Shown one piece after another: positions 1 to 8,684 of a stretch of DNA of 64,000 nucleotides (position 1 is its first letter; every line of letters starts with the position of its first letter). Position numbers and translations under genes: made by a program. Origin of the DNA: DAIODI01 sp046349255 (GTDB lineage Bacteria > Pseudomonadota > Alphaproteobacteria > Rhizobiales > Aestuariivirgaceae); the NCBI GenBank assembly GCA_046349255.1, contig JAXMCR010000002.1, positions 124,001-188,000 of the forward strand, written 5' to 3'. Below the pieces are notes generated by a model. The model searched no databases. It was not told the origin of the DNA and saw only the letters and a program-made list of their open reading frames with translations.

Positions 1-831
1 AACGGTCTTCTGTCCGCGCTGCCCACTATCGTCGTTTTGACGCTCGGCTTCGTGCTGCCGGTGCTGTTCATCGTATACACCGGCTTCATGCCGCAGCGCA
101 CATTCGGCATGACGCATGAACTCACGCTCGAGAACTATCGCACAATGATCGACGAGGGTTATTGGCGTCCGTTGTTGTGGTCCATGGGATTCGCCACGAT
201 CACCACGCTACTATGCCTTCTCATTGGCTGGCCGATGGCGAAGGCGTTGGTTCGTCACGCTGGCTGCTTCGCCACGATCATCTCCACGCTGATCGCGATT
301 CCCGTGTTCATCGCAGAGTCCGTGCGACTGTTCGGCGCTCACCTCTTCATGATGCCTAAAGGCGGCATCTTCGCCGGTTCCATGCGGGCGATGTTCGGCC
401 TTGAAATGGGAAGCATCCTGTTCACGCCTTGGGCGACGCTCGTCGGCATGATCTACATCTATCTGCCATTCGCTGTGTTTCCCATCGTGCTAGGCCTGTC
501 CCAAGTACCGCGCGACCAGCTCGAGGCAGCGAGTGATCTCGGCGCCTCCGGCTGGCAGATAATGCGCGAGATTGAGGTGCCCATTGCCTTTCCCGGCATC
601 ATTATCGGCTGCCTCCTTGTGTTCGTGCTGTCGCTTGGCGCTACGGGTGAAGCCGCGATCCTCGGCGGGCAGTCCGTGGTCGTTGCCGTGCAATCCATCG
701 AGCAGCGGTTCAACTACGCGCAGGATTGGCCGCTGGGCTCCGCCCTCGCCACCGTGCTCTGCGCGATCACTGCCATCGTGGTGTTTCCGTTGATGCGCTA
801 CCTCGACATCGATCGCCTGTTCCGACGGTAA
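1..831 (+). CDS. ABC transporter inner-membrane permease, PotB type (5' end outside window)
   Basis: Permease subunit of a spermidine/putrescine-type ABC importer. The reading frame is open from base 1, so the true start lies upstream; an internal TTG at 37 is not convincing as a start. About six hydrophobic helices are visible. The EAA loop that docks on the ATPase is clear at about bases 520-600 (EAASDLGAS followed by a conserved Pro-Gly). The second permease follows after 4 bases, so the two are co-transcribed; the binding protein and ATPase must be upstream or elsewhere. The substrate cannot be read from the permease. The SDR and amine-type enzymes downstream suggest a polyamine-like or other amine solute, which is inference. 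Confidence 0.88.
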   Translation, partial: NGLLSALPTIVVLTLGFVLPVLFIVYTGFMPQRTFGMTHELTLENYRTMIDEGYWRPLLWSMGFATITTLLCLLIGWPMAKALVRHAGCFATIISTLIAIPVFIAESVRLFGAHLFMMPKGGIFAGSMRAMFGLEMGSILFTPWATLVGMIYIYLPFAVFPIVLGLSQVPRDQLEAASDLGASGWQIMREIEVPIAFPGIIIGCLLVFVLSLGATGEAAILGGQSVVVAVQSIEQRFNYAQDWPLGSALATVLCAITAIVVFPLMRYLDIDRLFRR

Positions 832-835
832 CGCA

Positions 836-1639
836 ATGGGCAACGGTGTGAGTGATAAAGCACGGGTGATCTGGACGTCGATCGTCGTCACCTTGCTCTA
901 CTTGCCAATCATTTCGATTGTATTGGCCTCGCTTGCCAACACACGCTTTATGCGCTTTCCGCACCGCGTTTGGTCGCTTGATGCGTATCGTGAGGCGCTC
1001 GGACTTGATCTCACTTACGACCTTCAGTGGACGTCGCTGAAAATAGCCGCTTGGGTTGCGATCCTGTCCGTGCTGCTGGCGATTCCCGGCGCTCTGGCGT
1101 TTGCGCGCTACCAGTGGACGGGCCGCAGCTTCTACCAAAAAGCACTACTTCTGCCGATCTTCTTCCCGCAGTCCGTGCTCGGACTCGCTGCGTTGGTGAC
1201 GATGTCAGCAATGGGTATCAGTTCTTCCTGGCAGACGGCGACATTCATGCACATCGTCTGGGTACTGCCAATCGTCACGCTCATTGTGTCGATCAGACTC
1301 TATGGGTTTGATGTCTCGCAGGAGGAAGCCGCTTTCGATCTTGGCGCCACCCGGTTTCAGTCATTTATGACGGTGACTTTGCCGCAGATGATGCCGGGGA
1401 TTTCGTCCGGCGCGTTGTTCGCCTTCCTTCTTTCATGGGCAAACCTTCCGCTTTCAGCCTACACGTCTGGCGCCGACTCGACCCTACCGGAGTGGCTCTT
1501 CTCTCGAATGTCCACCAACTACGCACCGATGGTGCCCGCCGTGTCGGTGCTGTCGATCGTCGGAAGCCTCGTATTCGTTTTGGTGTTCCAGTCGGCACGC
1601 GCGCTATGGCGGCGCTTCAGGGCTGCATCACGGGTGTAA
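836..1639 (+). CDS. ABC transporter inner-membrane permease, PotC type
   Basis: Second permease of the same importer, 267 residues, the usual PotC length. It has an N-terminal helix, a periplasmic loop and a block of four further helices. An EAA motif is visible about two thirds along (QEEAAFDLGATRFQSF, then a conserved LPQMMPGI stretch). The ATG at 836 lies 4 bases after the stop of the preceding permease, which implies translational coupling. It would form the heterodimeric channel with the upstream protein. Family assignment is secure; substrate is unknown. Confidence 0.88.
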   Translation: MGNGVSDKARVIWTSIVVTLLYLPIISIVLASLANTRFMRFPHRVWSLDAYREALGLDLTYDLQWTSLKIAAWVAILSVLLAIPGALAFARYQWTGRSFYQKALLLPIFFPQSVLGLAALVTMSAMGISSSWQTATFMHIVWVLPIVTLIVSIRLYGFDVSQEEAAFDLGATRFQSFMTVTLPQMMPGISSGALFAFLLSWANLPLSAYTSGADSTLPEWLFSRMSTNYAPMVPAVSVLSIVGSLVFVLVFQSARALWRRFRAASRV

Positions 1640-1652
1640 GCGGGAGACGAAG

Positions 1653-2429
1653 ATGGAACTCGGCAGATGCCTGGAAGGGTCAGTTGCCTTGGTCGTGGGT
1701 GCGGGACGCGGTATCGGGCGTGCCACGGCACTCTACGCCGCCCAAAGCGGTGCCGCCATCGTCGCTACCGACATTGATCAGGCCGGCGCCTCAGCAACTG
1801 TCGAAGCCATCGTGGGTCAGGGCGGCCGTGCGGTTAGCGTCGTGGCGGACATTCGGAAACCGGAGTCGATGAAGTCGGCCGCTGACGAGGCCGCAAACCG
1901 CTTCGGCAAACTTGATGTGATCCTTGTGTGCGCTGGCATCTATCCAGCGATGGCGCTGGCGGACGTGACTGCCGAGCATTTCGAGACGGTGATCGGGGTA
2001 AACCTCAAAGGTGTAATCAACTGCATCCAGGCTGGACTACCATATCTGGAGAAGACGGGCGCCGGGCGAATCGTCATTGTCTCTTCGATCACGGGCAACC
2101 GCGCAGGCTATCCTGGGCTGGGCGTGTATGCGGCCTCGAAGGGCGGCGTGAACGGCCTCATCCGTACGGCTGCGCTCGAGCTTGCGCCAAAGAACATCAC
2201 CGTCAACGGTGTCGAGCCAGGGACCGTGCGCACCGAGGGAGTGGAGGTGATGGGCGAAGAGGCGCTGCGCAAGATCGCCCAACATATTCCGCTGAAACGT
2301 CTTGCGACCCCAGCCGAAATTGCCTCTGCCTGTGTTTTTCTTGCTAGCGATGCCGCACGCTACATCACCGGCCAAACCATCATCGTGGATGGAGGCCAGA
2401 CGCTGCCGGAGTTGCCTTTGACGCTCTAG
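1653..2429 (+). CDS. Short-chain dehydrogenase/reductase (FabG-like)
   Basis: Classical NAD(P)-dependent SDR of 258 residues. The cofactor glycine motif GAGRGIG lies near residue 17, an acidic residue (TDID) ends the second strand and suggests NAD preference, and the catalytic Ser, Tyr and Lys are in the SSITG and YAASKGG stretches. The C-terminal PAEIASACVFLASDAARYITGQ signature is intact. It starts 13 bases after the permease operon, so is probably co-transcribed with the importer and acts on the imported compound or a derivative. FabG-like names are generic in this family; a role in fatty acid synthesis is unlikely in this context. Confidence 0.9.
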   Translation: MELGRCLEGSVALVVGAGRGIGRATALYAAQSGAAIVATDIDQAGASATVEAIVGQGGRAVSVVADIRKPESMKSAADEAANRFGKLDVILVCAGIYPAMALADVTAEHFETVIGVNLKGVINCIQAGLPYLEKTGAGRIVIVSSITGNRAGYPGLGVYAASKGGVNGLIRTAALELAPKNITVNGVEPGTVRTEGVEVMGEEALRKIAQHIPLKRLATPAEIASACVFLASDAARYITGQTIIVDGGQTLPELPLTL

Positions 2430-2542
2430 GCCGGCCCGCTCAGCAAATCACGACAGGCGCGGTATCGGTGCCATCGCTCAAGCAGACCAGTATGGAACTG
2501 ACACGCTGAGGTCTCATGACGCTTTGCGATCAGTCCGGTTCT

Positions 2543-4609
2543 TTACAAGATCGGTTCGACGCGGAACGGAAGCGCATCGGCATCGCGTTCGACATTGAGC
2601 TCCCGCGCGTAGAGATGACCGGCATGGACGGCGTGCGCCACTGTTGCCGGCACGTCGCAGTCGCCTATGCGTGCGACGGAAACTATCCCGTGAGAACTTT
2701 CGCTACCTCGCTTCGCAAGGGCTCGCTCGAGGTCATCCACCGGGTCGCGGGCCGTCACCGTTACCAGTGCTTCGGCCGCCAACTCAACTACCGCGCCGGT
2801 CAGGACGTCGCGAACCTCGACTGCATCGTAATGAACCCGGGAGAGATCGTGGCGGACCAGAAACCGTACACCGAGCGCTACAAGTTCTTCGGCAATGAAA
2901 TCCACTTCCAGCGTGTTCGCTGTCCATGCCGACACGACAGAAGCGGGCGTAACAAGCGTCACGCGGCAGCCGGTCCGCGCCAGATGACCAGCCAACGCGC
3001 CACCCATCAAGTAATGATCATCGTCGAAGATAACGGCACTGCCAGAGGGTAGTAGGCCATCCAAGACATCGTCCGGCGTGAGGACGCTTCGATGAGCAGA
3101 CAAGTCCAGACCAGCGGGATGCCGCCGGCCACTACCATCGCGTCGCCACCGTGCACCTGTGGCGAGGGCGACGTGGGTGGCCTCGGTCGCCAACACATCA
3201 TCCGCCGTCATCAGGCTCCCCGGAAAGAGTGTCACAGCCGAAAGCTTCGACAACTGATGCAAGCGGTATTCCGCGACGCGCCTATAGGTCGCGAGGCCCG
3301 CAAGCCGGCTCTCGCGAACCGCGCGACCGCCGAGTTCGCACGATGCATCCGCAAGCATCACTTCGTAACCTCGCTTGCCCAGCTGATGCGCAGCTTCAAG
3401 GCCCGCAGGACCGCCGCCCACGACCAGAATACGCGCACCGCCGTGCTTGGCGGCGATCCGTTCCGGATGCCAGCCACGACGCCACTCCTCGCCCATTGTG
3501 GGGTTCTGCGTGCAGCGGATTGGCACACCTAGATAATCACCGGAGACGCAGACGTTGCAGCCGATGCATTCGCGTAAATCGTCTGCACGGCCCTCGTCGA
3601 TCTTCCTAGGCAGGAAGGGATCAGCGATGGAAGGCCGAGCTGCGCCGACAAAATCGAGCACGCCGGAGCGGATCTGCGCGGCCATAGATTCCGGCGACGT
3701 AAAGCGGCCAACACCCACAACTGGCTTTTGCGTCAGCGCCTTCAGGCCACGGACGAAGGGTTCCTGGAAACCCTCAGCAGCAAAGCGCGCAGTACGCGAA
3801 TCATGGCGCCATGTGCCCATGCAAAAATCGAACAGATCCGGCAGATCGGCGAGGGACGCGACCACGTCCTCAATCTCGGCCCGTTCCAGACCGGCAGAAC
3901 CCAGAGCCTCGTCGACCGCAAGGCGCAGCGGTACCGCGCAGTCATGGCCGACAGCGTCCTTCGTGTCCTCCAGAAGCTCTCGTAGGAAGCGTGTCCGGTT
4001 CTCGAGACTGCCGCCGTACATGTCGGTTCGGCGGTTCGTCCAGCGGGACAGCAGGTGCTGGGTAAGTGTTAGGCCGTGCCCGGCGTAGACATATACGAGA
4101 TCATAGCCTGCCTTCCTCGCCCGTAATGCCGCTTGTCGATGCCATCGGCGCACTGCTCGAAAGTCTTCCAAGTCCATGGCGCGGCAGTGCACGGGGTCGA
4201 TGTCCCCGACCGGGCCGGCGGATGCGCCCATAGGCGGAAGCCGCGAGAGATAGTTCGGCCGCGGACCGTTGTAGCAAAGCTCAATCGCCGCGAGCGCACC
4301 GTGCTTATGAATCGCCTCTACGACCATCGTGTGGTGGCGGATATCCTCGTCAGACCAAATTCGACCTTCTATGGAGGGTGCCACTTCGCTCGAGGGGTGG
4401 ATCTCTGCCTCTTCGGTAGAAACCACCGCCCACCCGCCTTCCGCCTTTACGCCGCGCATCGCCGCAAGCGCGCGCGGGTGGCGGTATCCCATGCCGTTGC
4501 AGTGCGGCACCTGGTAGAATCGGTTGCGCGCCGTCTTTGGACCGATCCTCACGGATTCGAACAAGATGTCGTGCGCCTTCTCACGCATGGCCGGAGGCTT
4601 CTCTACCAA
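2543..4609 (-). CDS. Trimethylamine-dehydrogenase-family flavoprotein (FMN, 4Fe-4S, nucleotide-binding domain)
   Basis: Old-yellow-enzyme-type TIM barrel (about residues 10-345), a 4Fe-4S cluster (Cys348, Cys351, Cys354, Cys366) and a C-terminal Rossmann domain with GGGPAGLEA. It follows trimethylamine dehydrogenase (TMADH) nearly end to end. Cys37 sits where TMADH has its 6-S-cysteinyl-FMN cysteine; Tyr175, His178 and Asp270 match the catalytic Tyr-His-Asp set. Two of the three residues of the TMADH aromatic bowl that holds the methylammonium group seem lost: Glu67 where Tyr60 is expected and Asp358 where Trp355 is expected (alignment from memory). The reaction is probably oxidative demethylation or deamination of a different amine, perhaps an N-methyl amino acid. 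Its start overlaps the end of the upstream amidohydrolase gene by 29 bases. Confidence 0.87.
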   Translation of the reverse strand: MVEKPPAMREKAHDILFESVRIGPKTARNRFYQVPHCNGMGYRHPRALAAMRGVKAEGGWAVVSTEEAEIHPSSEVAPSIEGRIWSDEDIRHHTMVVEAIHKHGALAAIELCYNGPRPNYLSRLPPMGASAGPVGDIDPVHCRAMDLEDFRAVRRWHRQAALRARKAGYDLVYVYAGHGLTLTQHLLSRWTNRRTDMYGGSLENRTRFLRELLEDTKDAVGHDCAVPLRLAVDEALGSAGLERAEIEDVVASLADLPDLFDFCMGTWRHDSRTARFAAEGFQEPFVRGLKALTQKPVVGVGRFTSPESMAAQIRSGVLDFVGAARPSIADPFLPRKIDEGRADDLRECIGCNVCVSGDYLGVPIRCTQNPTMGEEWRRGWHPERIAAKHGGARILVVGGGPAGLEAAHQLGKRGYEVMLADASCELGGRAVRESRLAGLATYRRVAEYRLHQLSKLSAVTLFPGSLMTADDVLATEATHVALATGARWRRDGSGRRHPAGLDLSAHRSVLTPDDVLDGLLPSGSAVIFDDDHYLMGGALAGHLARTGCRVTLVTPASVVSAWTANTLEVDFIAEELVALGVRFLVRHDLSRVHYDAVEVRDVLTGAVVELAAEALVTVTARDPVDDLERALAKRGSESSHGIVSVARIGDCDVPATVAHAVHAGHLYARELNVERDADALPFRVEPIL

Positions 4610-5357
4610 TCGCGTTCAGTCCCTGTACTAGTGCGTCAGCGAAGATCGCCGCATAGCGTTCCGCGCCCTCCCGGGTGCCGACAAGGTCCTGCCGGAACTC
4701 GACCTGCACGTGATGCAAGCCGAACTGGAGCGCGTGCGTGGGCGTGGAGAAGTCCTCCGCCGGATCGAGGTTGTAGGGCTCGTTGTCACCGACGGTCAGC
4801 CCGGGCACGAGGTTAAGGGCCGCCAGCACCGGATTGGTGAGGCGGCGGCCCTGATCCGAGGACAAGGCAATTTCCCAGGGCCGAAATTGACCCCGCATCT
4901 GGTCCGTCATGCTGTGGACAGACACGATCACGGGACTAGCGGAAAGCCGCTCCCGCACGATCTGCCCGACGGCGACGTGGTATGGCCAATACCAGCGATC
5001 CTGGCGTGCCTTGCGTTCAGCTTCGCTGATATTGGCATTGGCCGGAATGGAAACCCCGTCGCTTGCTGCCGGAATCGAGTTCGGATCGGTTAGATGGCGA
5101 TTGCAGTCGATGACGAGGCGGGAGACGCCAGCCAACACTGCGGGCGCATCGAGGCTCGACGAGAGCCAGCGCGCGATATCGGCTGCGCCGATGTCCCAGC
5201 CGATATGGCGGCAGATCTCAGCCTCGCCGATACCGAGCGTTCCAAGATCGGCGGGCGTTGCGCGGCTGGCGTGATCGCAGGTGATCACGATGTTCGCGCG
5301 CCCCGTTGGGTTCAGCACCGTGTAGGGCGTCGGATGCTCGGATGCGGCCGTGGGCAT
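4581..5357 (-). CDS. N-formylglutamate amidohydrolase family
   Basis: Zinc-type amidohydrolase of the HutG/FGase family, cleaving N-formylglutamate or a similar N-acyl acidic amino acid. Visible family blocks are VITCDHAS near the N-terminus, a GWDIGA segment, the DCNRHL stretch, SVHSMTD and VQVEFRQDL near the C-terminus. I chose the ATG at 5357; a GTG at 5411 in the same frame would add 18 residues, and neither has a strong Shine-Dalgarno. The 3' end overlaps the TMADH-like gene by 29 bases, implying coupled translation. It could hydrolyse an N-formyl or gamma-glutamyl intermediate from the neighbouring enzymes; that link is inference, since no other histidine-degradation genes are present. 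Confidence 0.85.
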   Translation of the reverse strand: MPTAASEHPTPYTVLNPTGRANIVITCDHASRATPADLGTLGIGEAEICRHIGWDIGAADIARWLSSSLDAPAVLAGVSRLVIDCNRHLTDPNSIPAASDGVSIPANANISEAERKARQDRWYWPYHVAVGQIVRERLSASPVIVSVHSMTDQMRGQFRPWEIALSSDQGRRLTNPVLAALNLVPGLTVGDNEPYNLDPAEDFSTPTHALQFGLHHVQVEFRQDLVGTREGAERYAAIFADALVQGLNAIGREASGHA

Positions 5358-5469
5358 GGCGAGCCCGACAGTAGAGCCGGATTGCGACCCGTCAAGCCGT
5401 TGTCGGTCCACCCGCCATGTTGCAGGATTGCCGCTCTAGAGAAGAAGACGAATACGGGGGAGGACGGAC

Positions 5470-6792
5470 GTGAGCGGACAAATATCGAGGGATGTCGCTT
5501 ACCTGTGCTGGAACGACTACGCCGGCATGACGCGTTGCCGGGGCGTACCGGCCCAGGAACTTCGCGGCCGCATGGCGAAGGGCCTGGGCTGGGCGGTGGC
5601 CGGACAGGCACTGACTCCCTTCGACGATATTGCTGACAACGTTTGGGGCCCCATGATGGAGGTTCGCCAGACGCCGCAGCCCGAGACGGAAGTGCTTATC
5701 GACCTTTGGGAGGGCGTACCGCCGTTTCACATTCTGCTGTGCGACAGCAACACCAACGACGGCAAGAACTGGGAGTGCTGCACGCGCGGCTTCATGAAGG
5801 CGGCGCTTGCCGACTTCGAAGCCGAGACGGGTTTGCGCTTTGCGGCAGCGTTCGAACATGAGTTCCTGCTGACCGGAGGCGATCTCCCGGCGGCCCCGTG
5901 CTTCTCTCTCGAAGCAATGCGGGTCGTGGCGGGTTTCACCGGTGACCTCTCGGCAGCGCTCATCGCCGCCGGAGTGGCGCCCGAAACCGTTGAGCCGGAG
6001 TACGGCGTCAACCAGTACGAGATTTCAACAGCCCCGGCGATCGGAACGATGGCAGGCGACAGGGCACTACTTACCCGTGAGGTTATTCGCGAGGTAGCGC
6101 GGCGCGCCGGCTATCGGGCATCGTTCACGCCGAAGCCGACGCCGACATCGGTCGGCAACGGCGCCCACATGCACTTCAGTTTCGTCGACGGCAACGGCGC
6201 CAACGCCGCATATGATGCGAACGGTGCATCGGGAGCGTCCGCAGTGGCGCAGTACTTTATTGCCGGCGTCGTCAGGCATATGCCGGCCATGTGTGCACTG
6301 CTGGCGCCCAGCCCGGTGTCGTACTACCGCCTCGGTCCGCATCACTGGTCGTGCGGATATGCAAGCTTCGGCGTCCAGAATCGTGAGGCAGCTGTGCGCA
6401 TCTGCCCCTCACCCGACAGCGCGCCGGAGAAGCAGCGCAGCGGATTCAACATGGAGGTGCGGCCACCCGATGCAACGGCAAGCCCATACATGGTGGTAGG
6501 CGCGGTGGTGCGCGCGGGTCTCGACGGTATCCGCAACAAGCTATCCCTGCCGCCGGCGATCGACCGCGATCCGAGCGAATTGAGCGCCGCCTCCATGCGC
6601 AAGCTGGGCGTCGTGCCCCTACCCTCAAGCCTCGGCGAGGCTCTGGATCGTTTGGTCGCAGACAAAACCGTCTCGGCTTGGATGTCGCCGATGATGCTGC
6701 AGTCCTTCGTGGCGGTGAAGCGCAAGGAGATCGCGATGATGAACGGGCTTTCGGCCGAAGAGATCTGCGCACGGTATCGCAATGTCTACTGA
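5470..6792 (+). CDS. Glutamine synthetase family protein (gamma-glutamyl-amide ligase type)
   Basis: A 440-residue member of the GS-I fold, shorter and more divergent than housekeeping GlnA. The metal and glutamate site strings are recognisable: FEHEF around residue 124, EYGVNQYEIS, GNGAHMHFSF (nucleotide-site His), and NREAAVRICP. Such divergent forms, including PuuA and FluG-type proteins, usually ligate glutamate to amines other than ammonia. GTG start at 5470 behind a GGGGGAGGAC Shine-Dalgarno. It is divergent from the amidohydrolase pair with about 112 bases between starts, so a shared promoter region is likely. Its end overlaps the next gene by 11 bases. Confidence 0.87.
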   Translation: MSGQISRDVAYLCWNDYAGMTRCRGVPAQELRGRMAKGLGWAVAGQALTPFDDIADNVWGPMMEVRQTPQPETEVLIDLWEGVPPFHILLCDSNTNDGKNWECCTRGFMKAALADFEAETGLRFAAAFEHEFLLTGGDLPAAPCFSLEAMRVVAGFTGDLSAALIAAGVAPETVEPEYGVNQYEISTAPAIGTMAGDRALLTREVIREVARRAGYRASFTPKPTPTSVGNGAHMHFSFVDGNGANAAYDANGASGASAVAQYFIAGVVRHMPAMCALLAPSPVSYYRLGPHHWSCGYASFGVQNREAAVRICPSPDSAPEKQRSGFNMEVRPPDATASPYMVVGAVVRAGLDGIRNKLSLPPAIDRDPSELSAASMRKLGVVPLPSSLGEALDRLVADKTVSAWMSPMMLQSFVAVKRKEIAMMNGLSAEEICARYRNVY

Positions 6793-7927
6793 TCTCGCCG
6801 AGTTCGTTCGCACTGTTCCTCTGATCGACCACCACTGCCACGGCGTGACCGATCACGAACTCGATTTCACCGGCTTCCAAAAGCTGCTGTCGGAGAGCTA
6901 TCGCCCACCGCCGGAAGGCACGACGGATTTCCAGAAACCGGTGGGTCTTGCAGTCCGCCGGTTCTGTGCACCCTTGCTCGACCTCGAAAAGGGCGTCAGT
7001 GGCGAGGCATACGTCGCTCGCCGGGCACAACTCGGGTCGGCGGAAGTCAACCGGCGCCTTCTCAGAAGCGCTGGCCTGTCCGATCTCGTGATCGACACGG
7101 GCCACCGGGCAAGCATGATCCTCGATGTGCCGGACATGGCCAAGGTCGCGGGTATGCCGGCGCATGAGATCGTCCGGATCGAGGCGCTTGCCGAAGAGGT
7201 CGCCCGTAGTGGCGTCGATGCCGCCCGCTTCGGCCAGGTTTTTGCCGAACGGCTGGCCGAGCGGAGCAAGGGCGCCGTCGGGCTGAAGACGATCGTCGCC
7301 TACCGCACGACGTTCGCCATCGACTACACGAGGCCCTCTGCGGCCGCGTTCGCCGCCGCCACCGGTGCATGGATGAAGTCTGCCGAACAGGGCGGCCGCT
7401 GGCGGTTGTCCGAACCGGTCGTGATCCGTGAGCTACTCTGGGCGGCTGCAGAACGTTGTCGGGAGCGGCGCTTTCCGCTTCAGGTTCATGTCGGTGTCGG
7501 GGATGCCGACATCCTGATGCACGCCTGCGATCCCACGCACTTCACCCCGTTCATCGCCACGCTCGACGAATGGGACGTGCCGGTGACGCTTCTGCACTGC
7601 TGGCCGTTCCTGCGCGAGGCGGCATGGCTGTCGGAGGTGTTCCGCAACGTCTACTACGACGTCGGGTTCACGCTGAACTTCACGGCGCCTGAGTCCGAGC
7701 GCGTACTGGCCGAGGCCATGGAGATGGGGCGCTTTACGAAGCTGCTCTATTCTTCCGATGCCTTCGCCCTGCCGGAACTGTTCTATCTCGGCGCGTTCCT
7801 GTTCCGGCGAGCACTGACGCGCGTGCTCGAACGGTGGATGGCCGACGATTTCTGTTCCGCGGAAGATGCTGTGGAGATCGCTAGACTAATTGCGGCAGGC
7901 AATACTCGACGCATCTATTCTTTGTAA
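6782..7927 (+). CDS. Amidohydrolase, FluG N-terminal-domain type
   Basis: Metal-dependent TIM-barrel amidohydrolase of 381 residues. His18-Cys-His20 forms the HxH metal motif near the N-terminus; a QVHVGVGD segment, LLHCWPF and the late YSSDAF aspartate supply the other ligands expected for the amidohydrolase-2 family. In fungal FluG and plant nodulin/GS fusions this domain is joined to a GS-I domain; here the two are separate overlapping genes in the opposite order. The likely job is to hydrolyse an amide or decarboxylate an intermediate made or used by the GS-like partner. Substrate unknown. Confidence 0.83.
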   Translation: MSTDLAEFVRTVPLIDHHCHGVTDHELDFTGFQKLLSESYRPPPEGTTDFQKPVGLAVRRFCAPLLDLEKGVSGEAYVARRAQLGSAEVNRRLLRSAGLSDLVIDTGHRASMILDVPDMAKVAGMPAHEIVRIEALAEEVARSGVDAARFGQVFAERLAERSKGAVGLKTIVAYRTTFAIDYTRPSAAAFAAATGAWMKSAEQGGRWRLSEPVVIRELLWAAAERCRERRFPLQVHVGVGDADILMHACDPTHFTPFIATLDEWDVPVTLLHCWPFLREAAWLSEVFRNVYYDVGFTLNFTAPESERVLAEAMEMGRFTKLLYSSDAFALPELFYLGAFLFRRALTRVLERWMADDFCSAEDAVEIARLIAAGNTRRIYSL

Positions 7928-8193
7928 TGATTGGCACCGGAGACTTCTACATCCGCCTCCAGCGGCTCGGTCGAGTAGACGAGCACGTCCTTGCGTATCT
8001 CAAACGGCCGTCTGTCGCCTCGCTGGCGGGCGGTGGCGCATTGGGCCTCTTGACATCGGTGCTATCGATTCAATTCGCTGCATCCATCGCAAAGGCAGCA
8101 ATTACGACTCATACACAACGCTCGAACGACGTTATTGCATTTGTTGCTTTCTAGTGCCAAATGACCGCTTCCGAAAATCCAAGGTAAGAAGCA

Positions 8194-8457
8194 ATGAAAT
8201 TGAGTAAGCGTGAGGCTGATTTGTTGCAGACGTTCGTGAGCCTCGCAAACAAGTTGCTCGCCAATGGCAATGCAGCACCTGCAAAGCTCCGAACGCGGCC
8301 CGCAAAGCGCAGGCGGCGGAGTCGCGAAGAGGCGGCTAAGGTTAAGCAGGACATTATTGCAGGGCGTGCTAAAGGCATCCCGGTGAAAAAGCTGAGTGAA
8401 AAGTACTCGGTAACGCCGGCCTACATCTACCAAGTTACGGGACCAGTCGAGAAGTGA
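8194..8457 (+). CDS. Small basic helix-turn-helix protein
   Basis: An 87-residue protein: a leucine-rich N-terminal helix, a strongly basic linker (RTRPAKRRRRSREE) and a C-terminal helix-turn-helix (GIPVKKLSEKYSVTPAYIYQV). The layout resembles small Rhizobiales HTH proteins of unknown role. It could be a nucleoid-type or local DNA-binding protein. Codon usage is more AT-rich than in the catabolic genes upstream, matching the accessory block that begins here. A weak GGTAAGAAG sits before the ATG. No target can be proposed from the sequence. Confidence 0.6.
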   Translation: MKLSKREADLLQTFVSLANKLLANGNAAPAKLRTRPAKRRRRSREEAAKVKQDIIAGRAKGIPVKKLSEKYSVTPAYIYQVTGPVEK

Positions 8458-8684
8458 TCTGACATCTGGCGCACTTCTCGGGAAAGTACAAGTTTGCATC
8501 CGCTGTGACATAGCGTAGGTACCGCGATTTACAATACAAACTGTGTGTCGATGCAGCAGTTGCCCCCAATGCGGGAAAGGTGCGGCGCTGCCTCTCAAGA
8601 GGCGGCCCCGTTCATGTAGGTGACGCAAACAAAATGGCTTAGCTTCGACGGCGCGTCGTCGAGCAATCTGTCGATCCAGAATTC
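8458..8684. other. Intergenic region between convergent genes, with short hairpin
   Basis: No coding potential I trust. A perfect 6-base inverted repeat (GCCTCT, two-base gap, AGAGGC) lies at 8590-8603 but lacks a following T-run, so a terminator role for the small HTH gene is only possible. Confidence 0.35.

Noticed and set aside
7927..8154. 75-codon plus-strand frame overlapping the amidohydrolase stop
   Set aside because: Start overlaps a stop in ATG-TAA fashion, but composition is poor, there is no motif or Shine-Dalgarno, and the frame ends just before the real small HTH gene.
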